A DNA stretch of 64,000 bases from Catenulispora sp. MAP5-51 (GTDB lineage Bacteria > Actinomycetota > Actinomycetes > Streptomycetales > Catenulisporaceae), in contig NZ_JBGCCH010000004.1 of NCBI RefSeq assembly GCF_041261205.1, positions 1-64,000 of the forward strand. Reading direction: 5' to 3'. Below the pieces are notes generated by a model, which saw only the letters and a list, made by a program, of their open reading frames with translations, was not told where the DNA came from and did not search any database. Every line of letters begins with the position of its first letter. Within the stretch, counting starts at the first letter, position 1. Made by a program: the position numbers and the translations under genes. Below are positions 34,663 through 42,921 of the stretch, in pieces.

Positions 34663-35511
34663 ATGTCAGCCGCCCCCGGTGCCCCGGTTTCCAGCGCCCC
34701 GCCCCGTGTCCTCACCATCGCCGGAAGCGACTCCGGCGGCGGCGCGGGCATCCAGGCCGATCTGAAGACGATGCTGGCGCACGGCGTGCACGGCATGTCG
34801 GTGCTGACGGCGGTCACCGCGCAGAACTCGCTCGGCGTCCAGGACTTCTGGGCGCTGCCGATCGAGGCGGTGGAGCGCCAGTTCCGCTCGGTCGTGGACG
34901 ACATCGGCGTGGACGCGGTGAAGACCGGCATGCTGGCCTCCTCCGAGCTCACCTCGGCGGTGGCCCGGCTGATCGGCACCCTGGACCCGGCCGTCCCGGT
35001 GGTCGTCGACCCGGTGAGCGTCTCCAAGCACGGCGACCCGCTGCTGGCCCCCGAGGCCCTGGACGCCCTGCGCGGCGAACTGCTGCCGCGCGCCACGGTG
35101 GTCACCCCGAACCTCGACGAGGTCCGCCTCATCACCGGCCTGGAGGTGACCGCCGAGGCCGACATGATCGAGGCCGCCCGCGCCCTGGCCGACCTGGGCC
35201 CGCGCTGGGTCCTGGTGAAGGGCGGCCACCTGAGCCGGGCCCCGGAGTCGGTGGACCTCCTGGTCGGCCCCGACGGCGCCGAGCACTGGCTGCGCGCCCC
35301 CCGCCACGACAACCGCCACACCCACGGCACCGGCTGCACCCTGGCCAGCGCCATCGCCTCCCGCCTGGCCCTCGGCGACGACGTGCCCAGCGCGGTGCGC
35401 GCCGCGAAGGACTACGTCACCGGCGGCATCGCGGCCGGCTTCCCGCTGGGCGCCGGCATCGGTCCGGTGGACCACGGCTGGCGCTGGCGGGCCCTGGCGA
35501 ACCGAGCCTGA
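34663..35511 (+). CDS. thiD: Hydroxymethylpyrimidine (phosphate) kinase
   Basis: 282 residues from ATG 34663. [19 protein letters not shown] at the N-terminus is the ThiD signature, then [24 protein letters not shown] and the ribokinase-fold ATP motif [13 protein letters not shown]. It phosphorylates HMP and HMP-P for thiamine synthesis. Length is normal. It may be monocistronic given its own promoter; a secreted-protein gene follows after 99 bp. Confidence 0.94.
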   Translation: MSAAPGAPVSSAPPRVLTIAGSDSGGGAGIQADLKTMLAHGVHGMSVLTAVTAQNSLGVQDFWALPIEAVERQFRSVVDDIGVDAVKTGMLASSELTSAVARLIGTLDPAVPVVVDPVSVSKHGDPLLAPEALDALRGELLPRATVVTPNLDEVRLITGLEVTAEADMIEAARALADLGPRWVLVKGGHLSRAPESVDLLVGPDGAEHWLRAPRHDNRHTHGTGCTLASAIASRLALGDDVPSAVRAAKDYVTGGIAAGFPLGAGIGPVDHGWRWRALANRA

Positions 35512-35610
35512 GGACCGCCGGCCGGCTTCAGTCCCCGGCCGCCGAGGCCGATATCCCCGGGGAGAGGCCGCCGCACCACGCCGGCGGCCGCCGAGCGATG
35601 GAGGTCCTCC

Positions 35611-36168
35611 TTGCGAACCCGGATGAAATGCGCCGCCCTCACCCTGGCGACCGTGTCCGCCGCGGCGCTCACGGCACCCGCCGCGTCGGCACAGCCCGCG
35701 AAGCCCGGCAGCCACCCGCACGGCCGGGTGTGCCTGTTCGACGCGCCGCGCGAACCGGTGGACGCCGGGCACATCGGCTGGGCGTACCGCTGGTCCGCCG
35801 ACCACGGCCAGTGGGACTACGGCGCGACGCTCGGGCAGCAGAACGGCTGGCGCAAGCACGGCTCCTTCGCACAGATGGTGGCCGACTTCCGGAACCGCCA
35901 CGACGCCGGCGGCTACACCACCTACCGCTGCACGGACACCCTGGCCTCCGACCAGCATGACGCCAACGCGGTGGTCAACCGGATCAACGGCAAGAACTAC
36001 AACCTCGTCGCGGACAACTGCCTGACCAAGGCCGTCCAGATCCTCAAGGCCTACGACCAGTCCGGCGGCCTGAACCCCCTGCCCACGGGGAAGTGGACGA
36101 TCCCCAACTACTACTACACGGCGATGCTGGACAAGGCCGGCTGGGACCGGCTGGTGCGCCTGCACTGA
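35611..36168 (+). CDS. Small secreted protein of unknown function
   Basis: 185 residues from TTG 35611, chosen because GGAGGT lies 6 bp upstream; ATG 35623 is the alternative. A signal peptide of about 27 residues ends at PAASAQP. The mature protein has three cysteines and the segment LVADNCLTKAVQILKAYD, then IPNYYYTAMLDKAGW. An asparagine-cysteine (DNC) at a helix start is seen in NlpC/P60- and LRAT-like cysteine hydrolases, so a cell-wall or papain-fold role is possible but unproven. Confidence 0.6.
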   Translation: MRTRMKCAALTLATVSAAALTAPAASAQPAKPGSHPHGRVCLFDAPREPVDAGHIGWAYRWSADHGQWDYGATLGQQNGWRKHGSFAQMVADFRNRHDAGGYTTYRCTDTLASDQHDANAVVNRINGKNYNLVADNCLTKAVQILKAYDQSGGLNPLPTGKWTIPNYYYTAMLDKAGWDRLVRLH

Positions 36169-36242
36169 GGCGGCCGGGCCGGTCCGCGCCGTCGCACCCG
36201 CGGCGCAATCGCGACGCAAGGCGTGCCGCATAGCGTGTGGCC

Positions 36243-36281
36243 GTCCGGAGGGACGGGAACTGCCTACTCGTTCCTCCGGAC
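36243..36281. terminator. Terminator between convergent genes
   Basis: GTCCGGAGG (36243-36251) pairs with CCTCCGGAC (36273-36281), with an extra GAAC/GTTC pairing inside the loop. Located between the secreted-protein gene and egtD. Confidence 0.55.
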
Positions 36282-36305
36282 GACCTTCCACCAGCTACCG
36301 GGCTG

Positions 36306-37277
36306 CTACACGGCTTCCGCCAGCGAAAGCCCGAACCGCCCCGCCGAGTCCGTCCACCAGTGCCGCACCGCGAACCCGGCCGCGCCGAGTTCCCGGGCCA
36401 CACCCTCGGGCCGGAACTTCGCCGAGATCTCAGTCCGCAGCTCCTCGCCGCGCTCGAACGACACCCCCAGATCCAGGTCCTTCAGCCGGACCGACAGCTC
36501 GCGCCGGGCCCGCAGCCGCATCTCGATCCACTCCGCGGCCGGATCCCACAGCGCCACGTGGTCGAAGTCGTCCGGATCGAAATCGGCGTCCAGTTCCCGG
36601 TCCACCACGCGCAGCACGTTCTTGTTGAACTCCGCCGTCACCCCGGCCGCGTCGTCGTACGCCGCGACCAGCGTCTCAGGGTCCTTCACCAAGTCCGTGC
36701 CGAGCAGCAGCCACTCCCCGGGGCGCAGCCCGGCGCGCAGCCGCGCCAGGAAGACCGAGCGCTCCTCGGGCAGCAGGTTGCCGATCGTCCCGCCGAGGAA
36801 GACCACCAGCCGGGGCCCGGCCGACTCCGGGATCGCCAGCCGCTCCTCGAAGTCGGTGACGACCGCGTGGATCGTCAGCTCCGGATAGCGCCGCTGCAAT
36901 TGCTCGCCCGAGGCCAGCAGCGCCGCCTCGCTGACGTCGATCGGGTCGTAGCGGCGCAGTGTCCCGGCGTCGCGGAGGGCGTCGAGCAGCAGCGTCGTCT
37001 TGGTCGAGGACCCCGAGCCGAGTTCGGCCAGCGTCTCGGCCCGCGTCACCGAGGCGATCTCGGCCGCGCGGTCGGTCAGGATCTCCCGCTCGGCGCGCGT
37101 CGGGTAGTACTCCGGAAGGCGGGTGATCTCCTCGAACAACTCGCTGCCGCGCGCGTCGTAGAACCACTTGGGCGGCAGCCACTTCGGCTCCGCGGTCAGG
37201 CCCTTGAGGACGTCGTCCCGCAGCGCCGCCGCGAAGAAGTCCTCCGGAAGCCGGCGCTCGATCTCTATACCTGTCAT
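36306..37277 (-). CDS. egtD: L-histidine N-alpha-methyltransferase (ergothioneine)
   Basis: 323 residues from ATG 37277, with GGAGGG upstream. SAM-dependent: ELGSGSSTKTTLLLDAL (about 85-101) is the SAM loop; PPKWFYDARGSELFEEITRL and EYYPTRAE are EgtD signatures, and FLGGTIGNL follows. It makes hercynine from histidine, the first committed step. Last gene of the egt operon; the start overlaps the egtC stop (ATGA). Confidence 0.95.
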   Translation of the reverse strand: MTGIEIERRLPEDFFAAALRDDVLKGLTAEPKWLPPKWFYDARGSELFEEITRLPEYYPTRAEREILTDRAAEIASVTRAETLAELGSGSSTKTTLLLDALRDAGTLRRYDPIDVSEAALLASGEQLQRRYPELTIHAVVTDFEERLAIPESAGPRLVVFLGGTIGNLLPEERSVFLARLRAGLRPGEWLLLGTDLVKDPETLVAAYDDAAGVTAEFNKNVLRVVDRELDADFDPDDFDHVALWDPAAEWIEMRLRARRELSVRLKDLDLGVSFERGEELRTEISAKFRPEGVARELGAAGFAVRHWWTDSAGRFGLSLAEAV

Positions 37278-38002
37278 CGTCCCTCCACCAATCCGTGCGC
37301 ACTCCACATGTGGACCCCCTCCGCGACGTCGGCCCAATCGGCCGAGTCGTCGTCGGGCTCCGAGGCGACGACCGTGAGGCCGCCGCCGGTCCGCGCGCTG
37401 AGCGAGTCGCCGAAGACCGAGGCGACGATTGTCGTGTCGTTCATGAGCAGCAGGTTGAGCCGGGACTCGGCGACCGCCGCCACGTCGGCGACGACCGAGG
37501 CGACCGCCTCGTCCATCGCCGCGCCGTCGCGCGCCCGGGACCGGATCAGGGCCCAGACGAACGCCGAGTCGGTCCGTGACTCCAGCTCCAGCAGGTCCAC
37601 CGCCGGCAGCGTCCCGGCCAGCTTGGCGACCGATCCCGGATAACCGCCGACCGATCCGTTGTGGCTGAACAGCCAGCCCTCGCCGGTGTAGGGGGCCGCG
37701 GCCTCGGCGCCGGTGGCCGTGCCCGTCGTGGCGTCGCGCACGGCGGCCAGCACCGCACCGCTGCGCGTCACCCGCGCGATGTCGGGGAACGAGGGGTCGG
37801 CCCAGATCGGGCCGGCCTGCCGGTACCGCGCCGGCACCGGGTCCGGGTCGGCGAACCAGCCGACGCCGAAACCGTCCGCGTTCACCACGCCGTGCGTCTG
37901 CCGCGACGGTTCCCAGCTCTGCCGGAACAGGGAGTGCGGCGGGTCGATCAGCAGCTCCCGCAAGGATCTGCGCGGGCCCAGATAGGCCAGGTGCCGGCAC
38001 AT
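37274..38002 (-). CDS. egtC: Ergothioneine biosynthesis amidohydrolase
   Basis: 242 residues from ATG 38002. Class II glutamine-amidotransferase (Ntn) fold with Cys2 as the nucleophile (MCRHLAYLG), then NADGFGVGW and FSHNGSVGGYP. It removes the gamma-glutamyl group from the hercynyl-gamma-glutamylcysteine sulfoxide. Starts on the last base of the egtB stop codon and overlaps egtD. Confidence 0.95.
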   Translation of the reverse strand: MCRHLAYLGPRRSLRELLIDPPHSLFRQSWEPSRQTHGVVNADGFGVGWFADPDPVPARYRQAGPIWADPSFPDIARVTRSGAVLAAVRDATTGTATGAEAAAPYTGEGWLFSHNGSVGGYPGSVAKLAGTLPAVDLLELESRTDSAFVWALIRSRARDGAAMDEAVASVVADVAAVAESRLNLLLMNDTTIVASVFGDSLSARTGGGLTVVASEPDDDSADWADVAEGVHMWSAHGLVEGR

Positions 38003-39357
38003 CAGAGGGCTCCCCCTGATTCCAGGGCTCCATCGCGGGCCGTCCGGAACCCGGAGAAGATCTGCCGCCGGATCGGGTAGTCCCAGTTCCGGAAGGTGCC
38101 CCGGCAGGCCACCGGGTCGACGGCGAACGAACCGCCGCGCAGCACCTTGTAGTCCGGGCCGAAGAAGACCTCCGAGTACTCCCGGTACGGCCACGCGGCG
38201 AACCCGGGATAGGGCAGGAAGTCCGACGACACCCACTCCCAGACGTCGCCGATCAGCTGCCGCGCCCCGGACGGCGCCTCGCCCTCCGGATAGGAGCCCG
38301 CGGCAGAGGGCTGCAGGTAGGCCTGACCGAGATTCGCGTGCTGCGGCAGGGGATCCTCGTCACCCCACGGGTACCGGCGCGAGCGGCCGCTGATCGGGTC
38401 GTGGCGCGCGGCCTTCTCCCACTCGGCCTCGGTCGGCAGCCGCCGGCCCTTCCACGCCGCGTAGGCCTCGGCCTCGTAGTAGGTGACATGGACCACCGGC
38501 TCCTCGGCCGGCACCGGCTCCACCACACCGAAGCGCCGCCGCAACCACTGCTCGCCCTCGCGGGTCCAGTAGAGCGGGGCGAACAGGCCGGCCGACTGCC
38601 GGTGTGCCCAGCCGGCCTCGGACCACCAGCGCGGGTCGTCGTAGCCGCCGTCGGCGATGAACTCCAGGTACGCGCCGTTGGTGACCGGGGTGGTGTCGAG
38701 CCAGAACCCGGCGACGTCGACCTCGTGCGCCGGGCGCTCGTTGTCCAGGGCCCAGGCCTCGGTCGAGGTGCCCATGGTGAACGGGCCTCCGGGGACGAAC
38801 ACCTCGGCCGGCAGCGCGAGCGCGTCGGCCGGCGGGGCCGGCGGCGCTGAGCGGTGCAGGACCGGCTCGCCGGCCCGGATCTGGTGGGTGATCAGCATGG
38901 TCTCGTCGTGCTGCTGCTCGTGCTGGGCGATCATGCCGAAGGCGAAGCCGCCGCGGCTGAGCTCCTCGTCTCCCCAGCGGGGCTGCTCCAGCAGGTCCAT
39001 CACCCGGCCGCGGACTTCGTGGACGTAGCGTCTGGCCTCGTCGGGCGGCAGCAGCGGCAGGGTCGGGCGCTCGGCGCGCGGGTGCTCGAAGGCGTCGTAC
39101 AGCGGGTCGATCTCCGGGTGCATGGGCTCGCGGCCGCCGAGGTTGCGCAGCAGCCACAGCTCCTCCTGGTTGCCGATGTGCGCCAGGTCCCAGACCAGGG
39201 GCGACATCAGCGGGGAGTGCTGGCGGATGAGATCGGGGTCCTCGACCGGGCCGGTCAGGCCGTGCGTGCGTTCCCGGGCGCGCTCCAGGCTGCGGGCGAT
39301 GCGCTCGGCCAGGCCGGCCGCGCCGGCCGACGCGGTGTCGTCTACGGGCACTGTCAT
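38002..39357 (-). CDS. egtB: Iron-dependent sulfoxide synthase (ergothioneine)
   Basis: 451 residues from ATG 39357. An N-terminal DinB-like helical domain bears the iron-binding triad His60, His146 and His150 (DLAHIGNQEE; AQHEQQHDE), and the C-terminal formylglycine-enzyme-like domain shows FVPGGPFTMGTS, RLPTEAEWEKAAR, GDVWEWVSS and VLRGGSF. It joins gamma-glutamylcysteine to hercynine with oxygen. Presence of egtA and egtC supports gamma-glutamylcysteine as donor. Confidence 0.95.
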   Translation of the reverse strand: MTVPVDDTASAGAAGLAERIARSLERARERTHGLTGPVEDPDLIRQHSPLMSPLVWDLAHIGNQEELWLLRNLGGREPMHPEIDPLYDAFEHPRAERPTLPLLPPDEARRYVHEVRGRVMDLLEQPRWGDEELSRGGFAFGMIAQHEQQHDETMLITHQIRAGEPVLHRSAPPAPPADALALPAEVFVPGGPFTMGTSTEAWALDNERPAHEVDVAGFWLDTTPVTNGAYLEFIADGGYDDPRWWSEAGWAHRQSAGLFAPLYWTREGEQWLRRRFGVVEPVPAEEPVVHVTYYEAEAYAAWKGRRLPTEAEWEKAARHDPISGRSRRYPWGDEDPLPQHANLGQAYLQPSAAGSYPEGEAPSGARQLIGDVWEWVSSDFLPYPGFAAWPYREYSEVFFGPDYKVLRGGSFAVDPVACRGTFRNWDYPIRRQIFSGFRTARDGALESGGAL

Positions 39358-40454
39358 GGGAGGTCCTCCTCGGCGTAGCGCGCGACCTCGGCTATGAGCG
39401 ACGACGGCACGTCCATCCGCCCCAGGGCGGACAGGGCGGCGTCGAAGCAGGCCGCGGCGGCTTTCCGGATCGGGGTCAGTTCGAGGGCGGCCCAGGCGTC
39501 GTCGGCGGCCTGGGCGTCGTGGAACAGGGCGGTGACGACCGCGGTCGGCACCCGCCACAGATCGCCGGGCAGCGCGTCGAGCACCCGCAACTCCAGGTGC
39601 CCCTGCGGCCGTACCGGCGGGAAGAGGGTGGACAGGTGATAGGCGAGGTCGTCCAGGGTCGGTGGGCGGTCCTCGCCGGGATCCAGCTCGCCGGTCTTGA
39701 TCCACTCGCGGAAGGTGAGTCCCGGCGGCGCGGTCCAGGGGGCGCCTTCGGGGCGCCGGACGCACAACAGGTTCGCGTCCAGGGCGTACTGCGCGTACGC
39801 CAGACGCGGGTCGGGGGAGTCCAGGGGAGGGGCGCCGGTGCGCCCGGGGTCGATCGCGGCCCACACCGCCGGCCTGTCGGTCCGGCAGAAGGCGTAGGTG
39901 AGGACCGGGGTGAGCTGGTGCGCCAGCCGCCAGCGGCGGCGGTAACCGTCCGGACCGTCGTGCTCGGTGCCGGCGTCCAGGTTCACCTGGATCGAGGCGG
40001 TGGAGCACATCATGACGCGGCCGGAGCCGTTGTCGCGGTCGAAGTAGTGCTCCATCGCGACGTAGCGGGGATGGTCGACGAGCCGACTCGGGGGGTGGCC
40101 GTGCTCGCGGCCCATGCCGACGAGCGCTAAGCCTGCCTCCGCAGCCGATCGCCGGAGGAGTTCCAGATCACGGTCCGCGGTGGCGATCAGATCACGGACC
40201 GAGTCGGCGGGGGAGGAGCTGAGCTCCCACTGGCCGCCGGGTTCCATCGTCAGGGTGCCGGACAACGGCAGGTCCGCCGCGTCCGCGAAGGCACGCATGA
40301 GGCGTTCACGCTCCGGCAAATGCTCCGGATGGCGTGCGTCCCGGGGGAACCATTCCAGTTCCACGCCGACCCGGCTCGGCGGGCCGGTCTTGAAGCAGAT
40401 GCCCGAGATGTAGTCCAGGGCACCCTCCACCGTGAGAAGGGTCATGCGTTCCAT
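39354..40454 (-). CDS. egtA: Glutamate--cysteine ligase EgtA
   Basis: 366 residues from ATG 40454 (GTG 40475 and ATG 40445 are alternatives; no strong ribosome site separates them). GCS2-like ligase: VGVELEWFP near the N-terminus, GGQWELSSSP, MCSTASIQVNLD and HLELRVLDALPG are typical. It makes gamma-glutamylcysteine for EgtB. First gene of a fully overlapping egtABCD operon (ATGA junction with egtB). Confidence 0.9.
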   Translation of the reverse strand: MERMTLLTVEGALDYISGICFKTGPPSRVGVELEWFPRDARHPEHLPERERLMRAFADAADLPLSGTLTMEPGGQWELSSSPADSVRDLIATADRDLELLRRSAAEAGLALVGMGREHGHPPSRLVDHPRYVAMEHYFDRDNGSGRVMMCSTASIQVNLDAGTEHDGPDGYRRRWRLAHQLTPVLTYAFCRTDRPAVWAAIDPGRTGAPPLDSPDPRLAYAQYALDANLLCVRRPEGAPWTAPPGLTFREWIKTGELDPGEDRPPTLDDLAYHLSTLFPPVRPQGHLELRVLDALPGDLWRVPTAVVTALFHDAQAADDAWAALELTPIRKAAAACFDAALSALGRMDVPSSLIAEVARYAEEDLP

Positions 40455-40514
40455 CGTGACATGCCGTACTGACACAGTCGCGAGTCGGAGGCCTTACCGT
40501 TTGAAGAACACACA

Positions 40515-40553
40515 GAACCGCAGGTCGGCCCTCGAGGGGCTGACCTGCGGTTC
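40515..40553 (-). terminator. Terminator of rpmB
   Basis: A 12-bp perfect stem (40515-40526 with 40542-40553) extended inward by a G-T pair and four more pairs. Reading on the minus strand it is followed by a T-rich stretch (TCTGTGTGTTCTTC). Confidence 0.8.
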
Positions 40554-40611
40554 GACAAGCTTCAGAGCATGCGGCTTTTTACCACCGCTTTGCCCGCCAC
40601 TCAGCACACGC

Positions 40612-40797
40612 TCAGCGCGCGACCTTGCCCGCCTTGATGCAGGAGGTGCAGGCGTTGACGCGCTTCGGAGTCCCGTTCACGACCGCGCGGACGGTCTGGA
40701 TGTTCGGGTTCCAGCGCCGCTTGGTGCGGCGGTGCGAGTGCGAGATGTTGTGGCCGAAGCCCGGCCCCTTGCCGCACACGTCGCAGTTGGCAGCCAC
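40612..40797 (-). CDS. rpmB: 50S ribosomal protein L28, zinc-binding form
   Basis: 61 residues from GTG 40797, with GAGGTGA nine bases upstream. [20 protein letters not shown] is the L28 core. Cys5, Cys8, Cys50 and Cys53 form two CxxC pairs, so this is the zinc-containing (C+) form; zinc-free paralogues are used by actinobacteria under zinc starvation. Single gene with its own terminator, divergent from the DAK gene. The leader of about 130 nt has no obvious riboswitch. Confidence 0.96.
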   Translation of the reverse strand: MAANCDVCGKGPGFGHNISHSHRRTKRRWNPNIQTVRAVVNGTPKRVNACTSCIKAGKVAR

Positions 40798-41012
40798 TTC
40801 GATTCACCTCTACCGAGTCGTTGACGCTGCCGGTGGTCTTGATTTCCTGCGGCTGCGTGCTTGCGTGATCCCCGCCGTCATCGGCGGGCAGGTACTGATG
40901 GCCAGGGGGCTGGGCCCGTCCTGGCAACCTGGTCAGAGTAGCCGACGTGCGGGCCGTGACGCCAATCCGGTGCCCGGGCGGTGCGTGCGCCGGTTGCCAC
41001 AGGCCGCAGCGG

Positions 41013-41018
41013 TACCCT
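41013..41018 (+). promoter_or_regulatory. -10 box of the DAK gene, leaderless
   Basis: TACCCT lies 7 nt before ATG 41026, which supports this start over an in-frame GTG at 40981. Confidence 0.55.
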
Positions 41019-41025
41019 GGCCGCC

Positions 41026-42849
41026 ATGCCCCCCACCGCGCCCGGACCCGCCGCGCCGCCCCCGCGCCCGGCCGCGGCCCCGGTCGACGCCGGAGCGCTG
41101 CGCCGCTGGGCCGGAGCGGCCCTGACGGTCCTGGGACGGCACCGCGAGGAGATCGACGCGCTCAACGTCTTCCCCATCGCCGACTCCGACACCGGTACCA
41201 ACATGTACCTCACCTTCGAGGCCGCGTGCCGCGCCCTGGACGACCGGATGGCCGCCCCGGGCCCCGCGCCCTCGGTCCCGGAGGCGCTCCAGGCGCTGGC
41301 CCACGGTGCCCTGCTGGGCGCGCGCGGGAACTCCGGGGTGATCCTCAGCCAGCTGCTGCGCGGCGCCGCGGGGGCCCGCTACACCGGCTCGGCGGTCGAC
41401 GGCGCGGCCCTGGCGGCCGGCCTGGCCGCGGCGGCCGAGCTGGCCTACGAGGCGGTCGCCCGGCCGGCCGCCGGGACCATCCTGTCGGTGGCCTCGGCGG
41501 CGGCCGAGGCGGCGTCGGCGGCCGCGGCGGCGATCGGGGAGCTGGCGGCGCGGACCGAGGCTCCGGCCGACGGACAGGCAGGGCAGGCGGGCCAGGTGCT
41601 GCCGGTACAGCCCGTGCCGCCGGTGCCGAACCCGCTCACCGCGAACGACTCCCTGGCCTACGTCGCGCAGGCCACCGCGGCCGGCGCCCGCGAGGCGCTG
41701 GGCCGCACCCCCGAGCAGCTCGACGTGCTGCGCCAGGCCGGCGTGGTGGACGCCGGCGGGCTCGGGCTGGTGGTGATCCTGGACACGCTGGCGGCCTACA
41801 CCGGCGGCCTGGACCCGCGCGGCGCCCTGCGCCAGCGGCGGCTGGCCGCCGTGCGGGCGCTGGAGCCGGTCCCGGCGCCGGCCCGCCCGGAGCCGGAGTT
41901 CGAGGTCATCTACCTGCTGGAAGCCGCCGACGAGGCGGTGGCGGGGCTCCGGCGGGCCCTGGACGACTTCTGCGAGCGCGGCGGCGGCGACAGCCTGGTG
42001 GTGGTCGGCGGCGACGGCCTGTGGCGGGTCCACGTGCACGTCGACGACGCCGGCTTCGCGCTGGAGGCCGGGATCGCCGCCGGCCGGCCGCGCGACATCC
42101 AGATCACCCACCTGGCCTCGCAGGTCGCCAAGCCGGCCGAGCCGCCGGCGCTCTCCGCCTCCGCCGCGCCGGGCCCCCGCGCGACCCGGGCCGTCGTGGC
42201 CGTGGCCTACGGCGAGGGCATCGCCGCGCTGCTGGAGGAGGCCGGGGCGCACGTGCTGCGCGTCGCGCCCGGCCGGGTGCCCAGCGCCGCCGACTTCGAG
42301 CGCGCCGTGGCCGCCACCCGGGCCTCCGAGGTGGTGCTGCTGCCCAACGACACCGAGACCACCGCGGTCGCCGCGGCCGTGGCCGAGCGGCTCTCCGCCG
42401 GGCAGCCGGCGATGCGGGTCGCCGCGGTGCCGGCGAAGGTGACCGTGCAGGGCATAGCGGCGCTGGCCGTGCACGAGCCGTCCCGGCGCTTCGACGCCGA
42501 CGTGGTGGCGATGACCGCGGCGGCCGGGGCCACCCGGTACGGGGCCATCGAGGTGGCCTCCGCCGAGGCCTGGACGATGGCCGGGGTGTGCCGGCCCGGC
42601 CAGGTGCTGGGCCATGTCGAGAACGACGTCGCGCTGATCGAGGACGACCAGGCCGCCGCGGCCGAGGCCGTGCTGGAGCGCATGCTGTCGGCGGGCGGTG
42701 AGATGGTGACCCTGGTGATCGGGGACGGCACCGAGCCGGGCGTGCCCGAGGCCGTCACCGAGCGGGTGCGGATGCGGCACCCGGTGGTGGACGTGGTGGT
42801 GTACGACGGCGGGCAGACCGGCTACCCGCTCCTGATCGGTGTTGAATAA
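41026..42849 (+). CDS. DAK2/DhaL-domain fatty-acid-kinase-like protein
   Basis: 607 residues. N-terminal DhaL domain with the nucleotide/Mg motif IADSDTGTNM (51-60) and GARGNSGVILSQLLRG; an Ala-rich linker with Pro-Val repeats near 195-210; then a FakA-like middle domain (VVDAGGLGLVVIL, VHVHVDDAG) and a C-terminal DegV-like part (NDTETTAVA, DGGQTGYPLLIG). Homologues include FakA, which phosphorylates fatty acids bound to FakB, and YloV. Position between rpmB and recG is conserved across many bacteria. Substrate here is inferred. Confidence 0.85.
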   Translation: MPPTAPGPAAPPPRPAAAPVDAGALRRWAGAALTVLGRHREEIDALNVFPIADSDTGTNMYLTFEAACRALDDRMAAPGPAPSVPEALQALAHGALLGARGNSGVILSQLLRGAAGARYTGSAVDGAALAAGLAAAAELAYEAVARPAAGTILSVASAAAEAASAAAAAIGELAARTEAPADGQAGQAGQVLPVQPVPPVPNPLTANDSLAYVAQATAAGAREALGRTPEQLDVLRQAGVVDAGGLGLVVILDTLAAYTGGLDPRGALRQRRLAAVRALEPVPAPARPEPEFEVIYLLEAADEAVAGLRRALDDFCERGGGDSLVVVGGDGLWRVHVHVDDAGFALEAGIAAGRPRDIQITHLASQVAKPAEPPALSASAAPGPRATRAVVAVAYGEGIAALLEEAGAHVLRVAPGRVPSAADFERAVAATRASEVVLLPNDTETTAVAAAVAERLSAGQPAMRVAAVPAKVTVQGIAALAVHEPSRRFDADVVAMTAAAGATRYGAIEVASAEAWTMAGVCRPGQVLGHVENDVALIEDDQAAAAEAVLERMLSAGGEMVTLVIGDGTEPGVPEAVTERVRMRHPVVDVVVYDGGQTGYPLLIGVE

Positions 42850-42921
42850 AAGCCGGCGTTGAATGAAAAATCGGCGTTGGGTGAGCAACGGTGTCGAGCG
42901 ACCCCGGGAGGTGTCCGGGCC

